Assembly (NCBI GenBank): GCA_030581615.1
Contig: JAKTTT010000006.1
Location: 432,145-496,144, forward strand
Direction of reading: 5' to 3'
Origin: Alloascoidea africana
Lineage: Eukaryota; Ascomycota; Alloascoideomycetes; Alloascoideales; Alloascoideaceae
Length of the DNA: 64,000 nucleotides
This document shows, piece after piece, positions 22,116 to 31,927 of the stretch. Position 1 is the stretch's first letter. Each line of letters begins with the position of its first letter. The position numbers and the translations under genes are program-made. Under the pieces are notes generated by a model. That model was not told the origin of the DNA, did no database searches, and worked only from the letters and a program-made list of their open reading frames with translations.

Positions 22116-23389
22116 CAAAAAGCAAAGAATTGATGGCCGAGAACACCATTCTTGGAGATAGAAACTGGAGATTAAATATTCCTGTCTGTGAGGTTTGATC
22201 CAAATTGTTATTAGATTCTCATGGTGCCCCAATCACTGGACACAACGGATTCTGCAAAACCTACAAACTATTGCCCAGGGCTTACTATTGGAGAAATATG
22301 GCGAAGAATATGTCAGAAGTCATCACATTTGTCAAACCACGAAATCCAGCAACCTAGCAACACAGGGCCTTCTCAAGTCACTGCCAATATCCGAAGGAAG
22401 ATGGCAGTCCCTAGGTATCGTTTTTGTGGCCGACCTCCCAAATACTCCAGATGGTTACAATGCCATTATGGTGGTTCTAGACCAATTGACAAGGAGCCCA
22501 CTTTATTCCAACTACAAAGGGCATTTTGGAAAACTATATATGCGAAACTTGGCACAAAAATTTCTCCACAACGAACCATCCTCAGACAGATGAACAAACC
22601 GAATCACACGTCAATTATTACAAGCATATGTTCGAAATAGATTGAATACCTGGAAATTGTATTTACCGCTTGCTGAATTTGGATACAATTCTTCTCAACA
22701 ATCAATTGGCTGTAGTTCCTTTTTTGCAGACTTAGGATGTGAACCGCAACTCGCTGGACTACATGCGACATGGAGTGTAGAAATGTTTTCGGATAGAGCT
22801 AACGACTTTGGAGAACAGATACAAGCTATATTACACCAAACCCAAGACGCCATGGTAAATGCTCAAAGGATTCAGGAAGAGAATTACAACAAAAGTCATC
22901 GCGAGGTAAAGTATGAAGTTGGTCAGTTCGTCTTATCACATAAAAATGCTTACATGACAAGAGGTAAGTTTTACAAGTTAAAACCTGTATACTTTGGCCC
23001 TTTTAAAATCGTTAAAAAGTGCGGTGACAATGCTTTCGAACTAGATCTCCCTTCCATGAACAAGAAACACAGGATAATAAACCATAAATGGTTCAAACCA
23101 TATCAAAAGTCGGCGATATACCACAAAGTTCCGCCAGTTATTGATGCGGAAATCCTAGAAAGAATAAATCAGATGACAGCCATTTTAGGAGTAGACAAAC
23201 AAGAAGGAATCATGTTCGTTACGTGAATGGATTGTGACCCCACCATAGTCTCTCAGGTCTCATTCAGATTATTTGCTGAAGCTGAAGATGAATTACTATC
23301 AGCATTACTTGAACAATGGAAGAGCTTTGTCGAAGGAACAGAGAACCAAGAGAATACTGAGGACAGTATTGATTCTAACGAGGGAAGAA
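22116..23389 (+). pseudogene. Ty3/gypsy integrase remnant, gag-PR-RT deleted
   Basis: Just after the primer site the sequence passes almost directly into integrase. A zinc-binding HNGFCKTY-like region (about 22215-22330) is broken by frameshifts. A core segment reads GRWQSLGIVFVADLPNTPDGYNAIMVVLDQLT (first catalytic Asp region, about 22400-22480). The C-terminal part (22642-23226) contains NTWKLYLPLAEFGYNSS, a YEVGQFVL segment and KLKPVYFGPFKIVKK. That is the usual Ty3/gypsy end. gag, protease, reverse transcriptase and RNase H are absent and the core is frameshifted, so this is an internally deleted dead copy. Confidence 0.85.
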
Positions 23390-23410
23390 TGTAAAGAAAC
23401 TCCTATTTAC
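23390..23410 (+). repeat. truncated 3' LTR (about 20 bp)
   Basis: TGTAAAGAAACTCC matches the start of the 5' LTR, then homology stops abruptly where an inverted integrase copy begins. Confidence 0.6.
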
Positions 23411-23411
23411 T

Positions 23412-23905
23412 TTGCGAGATTCAGCTTCAGCAAATAGTTTAAAAGGAACTTGCAAGACTATTGTTGAATCGCAATCCATCCAGGTGACAAACATAATTTC
23501 TTGTTCTTTGTCTACTCCCAAAATTGCTGCCATTTCATTAATTCGTTCCAGTATTTCAGCACCAGTAACAGAATTTTGTGGTACATCAGTGATTTGTTGT
23601 ACGCTTTAAACCATTTGTGGTTGATAATTCGATGTTTCTTGTTCATTGAAGAAAGACATAACTCGAACGCACTGTCGCCGCACTTCTTGACAATTTTAAA
23701 GGGACCAAAGTATACAGGTTTTAGTTTATGAACCTCTGGTCATGTACGTGTTTTTGTGCAATAGTACAAACTAACCAATTTCATAACTTACAACGCGATG
23801 ACTCTTGTCGTATTGTTCTTCCTGACTTCTTTGCGGGTCTACCAGAGAGCGTCTTGAATTTGACGCAATATAGCTTGTATTTGTTCTCCAATGTTTCTTG
23901 TTCAT
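23412..23905 (-). pseudogene. second Ty3/gypsy integrase fragment, inverted
   Basis: Reverse-complement homology to about 22815-23280 of the first copy: the GENKYKL-like helix, the GPFKIVKKCGD motif, the HRIINHKW motif and the tail with ILGVDKEQ. It contains in-frame stops (for example in the GQFVL-equivalent segment). Its C-terminal end abuts the truncated 3' LTR, so the two copies lie tail to tail. A 19-base stretch (ATGTTTCTTGTTCATTGAA) occurs both inside it near 23632 and at its far border near 23890, a likely recombination scar. Confidence 0.8.
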
Positions 23906-24059
23906 TGAACAGAACCTCAGTTCTGAACTCACAAATTTATGGCTTAAAGAAATAACATTGAGTAGCTTGAGAAGAAGAAAACTAAAAGTGCAGGCATATT
24001 TATATTTATAATCCTTGTCTCCAGTCTCAATATTGCACTGTTCTTCAATATACAGAGCC

Positions 24060-24860
24060 TTTACTTAATATGAATTATTATAATGAGATGGTTTATCATA
24101 CAAGGACTGTCTCACTATTGTTGGTATGGCTTGTATACCAACAAGCAACTCTTTCAAACATTGGCAGACCTGGAAGCGGCCATTTGCAGAACGCTTTTTG
24201 CCCGCCATATTACTTACGGGAGATCTATACCAAGTTCTTCAACCTCCGACAAAACTAGGGACGTACAATTCTATGCAGCGAAGCTTCAATCACTCAGAGT
24301 TTAGCATGGTGAAGAGTGGATGTCCAACGAGGCAATGTTGGAACACTTCCTGGGTGGACTTAAGCTTGATGCCCCAAAACAGGTACGCCTTTTTAAACCA
24401 TCAAACATAAATGAGGCTTTGGAAAGCTCTATTGAAGTGGATGCGTTGAAAAAAGCCGGCTAAAACCAAAAAGGCCTCTTACAATTTCAGCATTAACGGC
24501 CGCAATCAAAGTTTCAAGTTTAGACACTCGCGTCGTCCCAACATCTCTATGGTCGACCACGACACAGCGATGGAGTCCAACCATGGGGATTCAAGGAGGA
24601 CATCAAAGACCAACAAACGAACAGTCAAACCGCCGCTGCTTTGGATGTGGCCAGACTTTTTCACAAAGAACAAGACAGCTAACAACGTTGATTGTTTGTA
24701 CTCGGAGTGTGTCCTCTTTGGTCTTCAGCTTCCTCCTGGAACCTATCCAGTATTGGACTCCATCACTGTATTACCGATTTGCTACATTTTACAATTGGGT
24801 TTTGGTATTGATGTTTGGATTGTGATCTTTTTGATGAGCGAACATTAAGTGATCCTGATG
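24060..24860 (+). pseudogene. gag-like remnant with decayed zinc knuckle
   Basis: Begins with an LTR-like piece shared with the minus-strand LTR near 21030-21100. It continues with overlapping short ORFs in changing frames. Near 24640 a NRRCFGCGQ stretch, followed after a one-to-two-base frame change by FHKEQD, approximates the CX2CX4HX4C knuckle of gag, with the last Cys changed. No intact frame exists. The assignment rests mainly on that motif and context. Confidence 0.4.
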
Positions 24861-26629
24861 ATATCGGGCTCCAACAGCGATACCCGCTCTTTGGTCCGAG
24901 GTTTTCATCGTGCTCAGAAGTACAACATTGAATTTTAGATCTATCTCCATAGCTGCTTTCGACACCTTTTTCCATTTGTGTTCATTAATTAGTCTGAGCA
25001 CATTCGTGATAGCCTTTCCTAGTTCTTTGTATCCACCGCTGCACATTTCCATTTTTTTTGTCAGCTAATAAAGGGTGTTTATTTTTTACAAGTGTTTAAG
25101 CAGCTATTCTCATGAAGTATAAAAAACGGTTAACAGGGATTTGGACACACATTATAGGAGACTTGAATAGTTGTAAATTGGCAGTATCTAACAATTAAAC
25201 TTTTTTTTTGTGGTTGAGTTGATTCATTGTTCCTAAAACGGTTCGCTTTATCCGAGAGTAGAAGTAAACTTAAAATGAATGAGTTGCCTAGAAGTTACCA
25301 AAGTAGCAAGTTCTAGGTTTTGCAAGTGGTAAAGGGAATGACTCGAAAGAAGAACAATATCTCAACCCTTAATTGTGGTGGTTTTTGAATCCTAATGTGT
25401 TGTGTAATAGATATCGTCTAGTTTTTACAAAAGTTGGCGTGGCGGTTAGATTTGTGTTGGCATTTGAGAAAGGATAAGTTCATGATTTACAAGAGGAGAA
25501 GAGAAAGGAGGCATATTGACCACTGAGAAGATTACTACATTTATTGCAATGCAAAATGATCAAACAGAATAAGTAGAGCCTTTACGAATTTTTACTACCG
25601 TCTAAAGTTAGATCTATAAGCTGCGGTACCCGATTAAAAGCAAATGACATGCTTTAAAAAACGGAGTAACGGCGGTTCAAAGGATGACTTTGCGGGGCAA
25701 TTTTAAAACATTCGTTATCTCGATTTGGTACCTTTGCATATTTTAAATTAACTTATTTGTTTGATCTTATTAACCAGATTGGGCATTGACAAATACCTCG
25801 CGATGGCTGTTCTCCAAGCTTAGCCCGCAATTTGCAGTAGCTGTGGGGATTTACATGCGATTCTCTCGATCGAGTCTATACAGGAACACCCCAACTATAC
25901 CCGCTGAGAAGTTCTTATGGGCTGCTAATAGCGGTTATTGTGTGAAAACTGAGCTGCCAGTGTCTTGGGCAGCTTGCTAGAGACGAGCGGCGTGCGAATT
26001 CTGATGGAAGAGCCTCGAGGCGACTTAAGGCCGGTGCTGCTGTCTGCCAGGTCACCCAGGTCAAAAAACCCTCGGGAAAACTTCCTGGGAGTTTGAGTCC
26101 ACACGACAGGCGAGCGAATTCGGTGAAAACGGACCAGCTACGCTCCGTAATTAGCCGCTCTCAAATCCCAAAGTGCTCCGGGAAGTCGAATGTCGGGGTT
26201 TCGCACAAGACACAATTGCGTAATCTCCTAGCAGCCGGTGCCCGACGTCCAGAGCCGCATTCGTGCTTTCCCCAGACGAAAACACCGGACCAGGGCATTT
26301 TCCACTTCGTCCGGCAGCCAGACGGCAGCCAAACGGCGGGGACAGGCGGGATTCGGAGGGGCCCCGGGCTGTTTGGAGAAGCTGGGGCCCGCAAGCTGGA
26401 CAAGGTGGGAAGAAAACTTTGTTTCCACCACCGACTTTTTTTCTTCTCTGCCGCAGCCCGGGCTTTTTCTTCTAGACACACACGCTGAGAGGCCTTCTTG
26501 CGATCGCGTAGAGCAGCCAGACACCGCCGTCAATCGCAGCTTCCGGGCCCCAGCCAGTTCTCCAGCTCCAGTTCTCCAGTGCTCGCCCCAGACCCGATCT
26601 CGCCCCAGAGCTCCGCGCGGTGCGCCCGA
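24861..26629. other. long intergenic region, GC-rich toward its end
   Basis: From 24.9 to 25.9 kb I see AT-rich sequence with only weak ORFs (one minus-strand frame at 24789-25052 might be another element scrap). From about 25.98 kb composition changes sharply to GC-rich and stays so through the start of the carrier gene. Overlapping ORFs of up to 131 codons there occur on both strands, which is expected from GC-rich DNA with few stops; none has a recognisable domain. It most likely contains the carrier promoter and leader. Confidence 0.45.
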
Positions 26630-28285
26630 ATGACATCCGGCTCGTCAGGCCCTCCCGGGAACCCACCCGAAGCACCCTCGTCCTCTGCTGAGAGCCACCA
26701 TCCTCACTCCCGCCAGAGCTTGCACCACAACCACTACTCACTGATCGAGTCTGCCATCTCAGACCCTCCAATCTCAGTGCCCAGCTCCAACGAGAATGCC
26801 CTGGAACCGTTGACCTACTCCAAGTACAGCCAGCCGTTTGAACGAATCAGCGACTCCACAAGAAACCTCTCCGATACCCGCAACCATTCAGAGATCGTCC
26901 GTTCCCCTGCTGCTAGCCCTACTCACTGCTCTTCAACCTCTGCCAACGGCCTGGGGACTTCTGCCGCATCCTTCGAAGCTCCGCTAGGCAATCACTATTA
27001 CTCCAGTGCTGCTGGTTCCTCCTCTCCTTTATCATCGTTACACCCTTTTCCCTCCTCCGTAGAAGCCACCTCCAGGACCATGTCCGGCCATCACAATTCA
27101 ATCCTGGCAAACTGGACATGGCTACACAACCTATCAGAGGCCTCGATAAACGCCATGTCTGGCGCTGCCGCTGGCTTCCTCTCCGGAATTTCAGTATGTC
27201 CCCTGGACGTGGCGAAAACAAGGTTACAAGCTCAGGGTGTCAAACTGCAAAACCTGACTAAGACACAGCGGGCAATGGTAGTGCCGAAATACCATGGTCT
27301 ATGGGGCACTTTATCTGTGGTATTCAAGGAAGAGGGTGTGAGAGGACTATATCGTGGACTTGTCCCCATCACAATTGGTTATTTACCAACGTGGATGATT
27401 TACTTCACAGTTTACGAGAAGGCGAAAACAATCTTTCCAAATACCCTGAAAAATACTTCTTTGGAAGGAAATGAAACCGTTCCTCTCGTCATGTCTGCGA
27501 TTGCTGCTGGATGTACTTCTTCTGTTGCAACAAATCCAATATGGGTGATCAAAACGAGACTCATGCTGCAAACGGGGAACGGAAGGACGAGTTTTTCACC
27601 TCCAATACCGTACCCTTCTTCCTCGTCAATAGTGGCAAACTCAAGGGTCCCTGCCCCAGCTCCAACAGGGGTGAATGCCGCATCCTCAACCTATTACAAC
27701 GGAACAATAGATGCATTTGTCAAAATGTTTAGAAATGAAGGAATAAGAGTGTTCTACGCTGGACTGGTCCCCTCGATGTTTGGCCTACTCCATGTAGCTG
27801 TACACTTCCCCCTGTGGGAAAAAATGAAAATCTGGTTGAAAATCAAAAAAAGTGATGAAAACTCGTTACACAAATCAAGGGACAAACTGGTAAAACTACT
27901 TTTTGCATCGTGTTGTGCGAAAATGACTGCCAGTTTAATTACATACCCCCATGAGGTGCTTAGAACTCGAATGCAAATCCAATCAATTGTGCTCCGAAAC
28001 CAGTTAAATGAGATTGATGAATCTGTTCAACCAAAAGGACAAAAAACGGGACAGAATCCTTCGACATCCAAATCTGTCCCCAAGCAATTGGGACTGATCA
28101 AGGTCGCCAAAAACATTTATAAATTGGAAGGTTTAAAATCGTTTTATTCAGGTTTGGGAACAAACCTTGCACGAACTGTTCCTGCAAGTGCCGTTACTTT
28201 AGTATCATATGAATATATCAAGGAATACTTGGTAAATTTGAACACTTATTATGGTTCTAACGATTCTGACCAAATCTTTGAGTGA
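26630..28285 (+). CDS. YIA6: mitochondrial NAD+ carrier (Yia6/Yea6, Ndt1-like)
   Basis: A 551-residue inner-membrane carrier starting at the first ATG of the frame (44 open codons precede it without ATG). Residues 1-~160 are a Ser/Pro/His-rich extension without membrane segments. Three mitochondrial-carrier repeats follow. Each has its signature: CPLDVAKTRLQ with GLYRGLVPITIGYLPTW, NPIWVIKTRLML with FYAGLVPSMFG, and YPHEVLRTRMQ with FYSGLGTNLARTVPAS. The W in NPIWV and the PTWMIYF segment are typical of the Ndt pyrimidine-nucleotide/NAD+ carriers that import NAD+ into the matrix. Yeast Yia6 is 373 residues, so extra length comes from the N-terminal extension and Ser-rich loops between repeats. 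Confidence 0.88.
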   Translation: MTSGSSGPPGNPPEAPSSSAESHHPHSRQSLHHNHYSLIESAISDPPISVPSSNENALEPLTYSKYSQPFERISDSTRNLSDTRNHSEIVRSPAASPTHCSSTSANGLGTSAASFEAPLGNHYYSSAAGSSSPLSSLHPFPSSVEATSRTMSGHHNSILANWTWLHNLSEASINAMSGAAAGFLSGISVCPLDVAKTRLQAQGVKLQNLTKTQRAMVVPKYHGLWGTLSVVFKEEGVRGLYRGLVPITIGYLPTWMIYFTVYEKAKTIFPNTLKNTSLEGNETVPLVMSAIAAGCTSSVATNPIWVIKTRLMLQTGNGRTSFSPPIPYPSSSSIVANSRVPAPAPTGVNAASSTYYNGTIDAFVKMFRNEGIRVFYAGLVPSMFGLLHVAVHFPLWEKMKIWLKIKKSDENSLHKSRDKLVKLLFASCCAKMTASLITYPHEVLRTRMQIQSIVLRNQLNEIDESVQPKGQKTGQNPSTSKSVPKQLGLIKVAKNIYKLEGLKSFYSGLGTNLARTVPASAVTLVSYEYIKEYLVNLNTYYGSNDSDQIFE

Positions 28286-29671
28286 AAAAAACTTGAGATT
28301 ACACATTTGCAACCTCAGTTATGGATTTTAAACCCCAATGAACGAGAATCATTATGGTGTGTTTATGCCTTCCAAAGGTGTATGAGCATTTGAAAAGGTA
28401 AAAAAGTCAATGGGTGGACACACACAAAAAAAAAAGAGAAAAGAAATGGGACAGTAACAGACAAAACCGATACCGATCTGCTAGTTTCCATTTTTCTTTT
28501 TTTTTCTCTTGATTTTAAGGGTATTTGAGCTTTATATTTTTTGTCTTTGGATTCGTCATTCATCATTTTATCATGATTATACATGCTCTTTGTCTAACAA
28601 CTTTTTTTTGTTCAACATAAACTTATAAGGTGGGTCCTTCAATTCAATTCGTCTTTTTTTTCAATTTTTTTCAATTTTTTTTTTGTTTGGTTTCAATACT
28701 TTTTTGGATTCCCAAAACACAAATGTTGTGTTTTGCCATATTCTCTCCTAAACTCTTTTCATAGACCTGTTTTCTTTCTCCTCATCAATCAACCAATCAA
28801 TGTTACAGAGTTTGTACTAACTAGCAATGACATGTAAACCGATATTCTAGATCATCTATGAAAGGAACATGAACCCTTTTTTTTTTTATTTAGAATAGAC
28901 TAGATATAATTGTTAAAGCATTGTTTGTGTAAAACAGTATAATCTTTAGATATTTTGGCTCTAATCACACTTGGAACTTGAAGTTTGTACTAGCTTAAAA
29001 CTCGCCACGATGAAATTTCAATCAAATACTTTTAGAACTTTGCAAATCTGTAAGAGTCAATGGGACGTAGAATGATGACTGTTCAATCTAAAAGTCTGTG
29101 TCCCATTGACGCTTATCCCTTGAATAGATGGGAAATTTGAAGCAAGTTTTGCCTAAACATTGCATAGAATTAAAACAAAAAATTTCAAATCAATGGCAAA
29201 AATGATTACTTCAAATGAAAATCCAAAGTTGTAATGCAACCAAAGCAGTCATTGTTATGATCCACCAATACAGGAGTAGTCCCTATTGTGAGTTAACTTT
29301 TACAACCCTCCATCATTTACATGTATTCTTGTATTCTAGTGAGACGATCTTTTCTCTACTTGATTCTCAGGGTATTGAAATCACATTTGCAAATGCTTAT
29401 CTCATTCATTTAATTTCATATCCTTATAAGCCACTTATTTCCATCAAAATTTTTATACACTATAAATAACACAACAGTCTTTTATCAAAATAGCATATGC
29501 ATAGGATTCGAGAGTGGGAGCATCATATACAACACACTTCAACACAAAACCCGTTTCCCTCTATTCATGTTACATCCATACACCTTTCAAAGAGATATCA
29601 AGCATCACGTGAAACGGGATAAACGATATCAATTTGTCATCTCCTTTTGATTACCAATAAATCCCCCCAAA
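28286..29671. other. long intergenic region with poly-A/T tracts
   Basis: About 1.4 kb between the carrier and CFD1 on the same strand. It has several runs of 8-10 A or T, CAATCAACCAATCAATG near 28785, and a perfect 11-bp inverted repeat GTCAATGGGAC...GTCCCATTGAC at 29057-29110. No convincing ORF or RNA gene was recognised. Confidence 0.45.
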
Positions 29672-30568
29672 ATGAGTGAAAAACAGCCTCTGACAGCATT
29701 AAAAGATGTCAAACACATTATGCTGATATTATCGGGGAAAGGCGGAGTTGGTAAATCGTCGGTTACGACACAGTTTGCTCTATACTTGGCGAAAAAGGGA
29801 TTTAAAGTGGGTGTTTTAGACATTGATTTAACTGGACCTTCGATACCAAGGATGTTTGGTCTCGAGTCCAGAAAGATCCATCAATCGGCTGCTGGCTGGA
29901 TTCCAGTTTACACGGATGAGACAAAGCAATTGGGAATCATGAGTTTGGGGTTTTTGCTTTCGAATAGAGGCGATTCGGTGATTTGGAGAGGTCCAAAGAA
30001 AACAGGCATGATACGGCAATTTTTAAAAACTGTCGTATGGGGAGAATTGGACTATTTACTGATAGATACACCTCCCGGAACAAGTGATGAGCATATAAGC
30101 ATAGCGGAGGAGCTCAAAGTGGCGAATCCCGATGGTGCCGTTCTCGTTACAACCCCACAAAAGATTTCAACGTCCGATGTTCGAAAAGAACTGAATTTCT
30201 GTAGGAAGGTTGGTTTTAGAGTTCTGGGAGTTGTTGAAAATATGTCTGGCTTTATTTGTCCTTGCTGTGGCGAAGTCACCAACATTTTCTCCTCTGGGGG
30301 CGGCGAGGCTCTTGCGAATGAGTATAATCTACAGTTTCTGGGGAAAATTCCTATAGACCCGAGCTTTGTTCTCTTGGTTGAGAGTAATAATAGCAAGCTT
30401 GCAGTTAGTAATGGGAACAATGGCACCGATGCTGAAGCTCTGGAAAATCAAATGAAAGATATCGAGATTGAAGACAAGAAAACATTGGTTGAGAAATATA
30501 GCGAGTCATATCTGTTCCCGATACTGGGGGACATTGTTGACAAAGTCCTACAACAGGAAATTAGATAA
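29672..30568 (+). CDS. CFD1: Cfd1, cytosolic Fe-S cluster assembly scaffold NTPase
   Basis: A 298-residue Mrp/NBP35-family P-loop ATPase. The deviant Walker [11 protein letters not shown] is at residues ~21-30, [14 protein letters not shown] follows, and a Walker [13 protein letters not shown] lies near 130. The bridging-cluster motif Cys196-Pro-Cys198-Cys199 is present. Cfd1 lacks the N-terminal four-Cys ferredoxin-like motif of Nbp35, and that motif is absent here, which separates the two paralogs. Cfd1 forms a heterotetramer with Nbp35 and builds a transient 4Fe-4S cluster for cytosolic and nuclear Fe-S proteins. Length matches yeast Cfd1 (293). Confidence 0.93.
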   Translation: MSEKQPLTALKDVKHIMLILSGKGGVGKSSVTTQFALYLAKKGFKVGVLDIDLTGPSIPRMFGLESRKIHQSAAGWIPVYTDETKQLGIMSLGFLLSNRGDSVIWRGPKKTGMIRQFLKTVVWGELDYLLIDTPPGTSDEHISIAEELKVANPDGAVLVTTPQKISTSDVRKELNFCRKVGFRVLGVVENMSGFICPCCGEVTNIFSSGGGEALANEYNLQFLGKIPIDPSFVLLVESNNSKLAVSNGNNGTDAEALENQMKDIEIEDKKTLVEKYSESYLFPILGDIVDKVLQQEIR

Positions 30569-30852
30569 CAAGCGGATATTTGTTGAGGAGTTTACTACTG
30601 CATATTTCTGTTGCTTTGTTTGCTTTCATGTTGTTTATTTTACCTCTGATAAAAGCATTCTCTAGCAATGTATGAGAATGTCAAGGACATTCACTGTTCA
30701 AGTCAGAATTCATTCGATGCGTTTTGGAAGGCTGTGTATATATTCTATTGTATAGCTCCTAGGGTTATGAGCAAAATTATGGAAATTCTGGAATTTAAAG
30801 AAAATGAGTGCTTCTCATTGATAAAAAGTCAAGGTTTTGGTTCTTTTGGCGT

Positions 30853-31201
30853 CTAAACTATATCATCCCGCCCGGTACCTTCTCCTGGTGTGTTTTCTCT
30901 TGAAGGAATCGCACCATGGCGTTGTTCAACTGCCCGTAAAGGATCAGTTTCATCCTCTGGTAACTGTATTCCCTCCGTTCTGTTGAAGAGTTTCAGCGGT
31001 ATTCTTTGACCAAACAAGGGAGCAATAGCCCATAGATAAGTCATGTACAGTATCACTGCGCAAATGCCCGCAAGAAGTGTTGTCTAGATTATAGAAGCGT
31101 TAGCTTTAAACCCCTGGTTTGAATAAGTTTTCTATTATGCTTCTCTCAAAAGTCATTCTACTGTCACTTACGAAAATGATGTTTATAAACCTTGGTATCA
31201 T
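30853..31201 (-). CDS. small spliced single-pass membrane protein (86 residues)
   Basis: Exon 1 is 31201-31172 (30 nt, ten codons). An 88-nt intron (GTAAGT donor, GCTAACG branch, ATCTAG acceptor) leads to exon 2, 31083-30853. The product starts MIPRFINIIF and continues TTLLAGICAVILYMTYLWAI, giving one hydrophobic span of about 25 residues near the N-terminus. A hydrophilic, acidic and polar tail follows. The layout suits a small mitochondrial inner-membrane or ER protein. I do not recognise the family. Splice signals and the in-frame join that completes the membrane span are the main evidence. Confidence 0.6.
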
Positions 31202-31927
31202 TTTACTTATGATATAGTAAAGTACCTGTTAGACAGGATGCTGAATGCAATTGCTGGTGGAATGTGGTAGCGGTTTGATCCAAATCCAGTCTTCCATTAT
31301 GTCCCGTAACCGAAAAGCGCCAACAGAGCGTTAAATCTTAAGCTAGCAACTTCAAATACATTTAACATCTAACAGTACTAGAAATTTGAACCCTACAAAA
31401 TCCAATTATGGATATTTTAAGCTTTTGATGCTATCGGGAATCCAAGCAGGCCAAGAGCTGGGCCCATGAGACGTATCTGGGCTTTATAAATATCGTAGCT
31501 TCCATTCACTACTCTTTGAAAAAGACCTCAATCGTGCTTTATATATATATATATATATATATTGTGCACCCTTGGGATTTTGGGAAATGAAAAGGGGGAT
31601 AAAGTAGAAGGAAATATAAACACAAAAGAAACTCAAACAGAGTTTTGCTGCCAGATATTACATTCCCTTTTCCTGGAAAAACCACCCACCTGTCACAGCT
31701 TGCATCCGTCTTTAGCAAGAAACTAAAGGCCCTTTATTGAATTATTTAGGATTTGCCCGGCCAGTAAAATTTTTTTTTCTCTCTTTCTCTGCTGCCTGTT
31801 TTTTTTTTGGTTCTTTTCGTCTAGTGCGCCTGTCCTTAATCACAAGCTAGCATTTACCCGCCCTAGGTCTGGCTTTGAGCCATCAAGCAATACTATCACC
31901 AGCTCCCACTACATAGGCTACGGCACA
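31202..31927. promoter_or_regulatory. divergent promoter region with (TA)n tract
   Basis: About 700 bases between the small membrane protein and the SIP5 gene. It contains a perfect TA microsatellite at about 31540-31562 and poly-T tracts at 31770-31810. No ORF seen. Confidence 0.5.
31540..31562. repeat. TA dinucleotide microsatellite
   Basis: About eleven uninterrupted TA units in the promoter region of the SIP5 gene. Confidence 0.9.

Larger units (their letters stand above)
20830..24860. mobile_element. cluster of broken, nested LTR retrotransposon remnants
   Basis: About 4 kb next to the tRNA gene built from LTR-like pieces, gag-like pieces and integrase pieces in both orientations. None encodes an intact polyprotein. 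Three copies of a short imperfect palindrome, AGAACCTC(A/T)GTTCT, mark LTR-end-like junctions: minus strand near 20850 and near 21700, plus strand near 23915. The parts are listed separately. All ORFs here are damaged by stops, frameshifts or deletions, so the cluster is a relic and no product is expected to move it on its own. Confidence 0.8.

Noticed and set aside
26093-26633. Overlapping ORFs of 100-131 codons on both strands
   Set aside because: They lie in a GC-rich island where stops are scarce, have no domain, and overlap one another.
29055-29115. 11-bp inverted repeat as an RNA gene
   Set aside because: One short stem in AT-rich DNA without box motifs is not enough for an RNA call; noted only in the intergenic entry.
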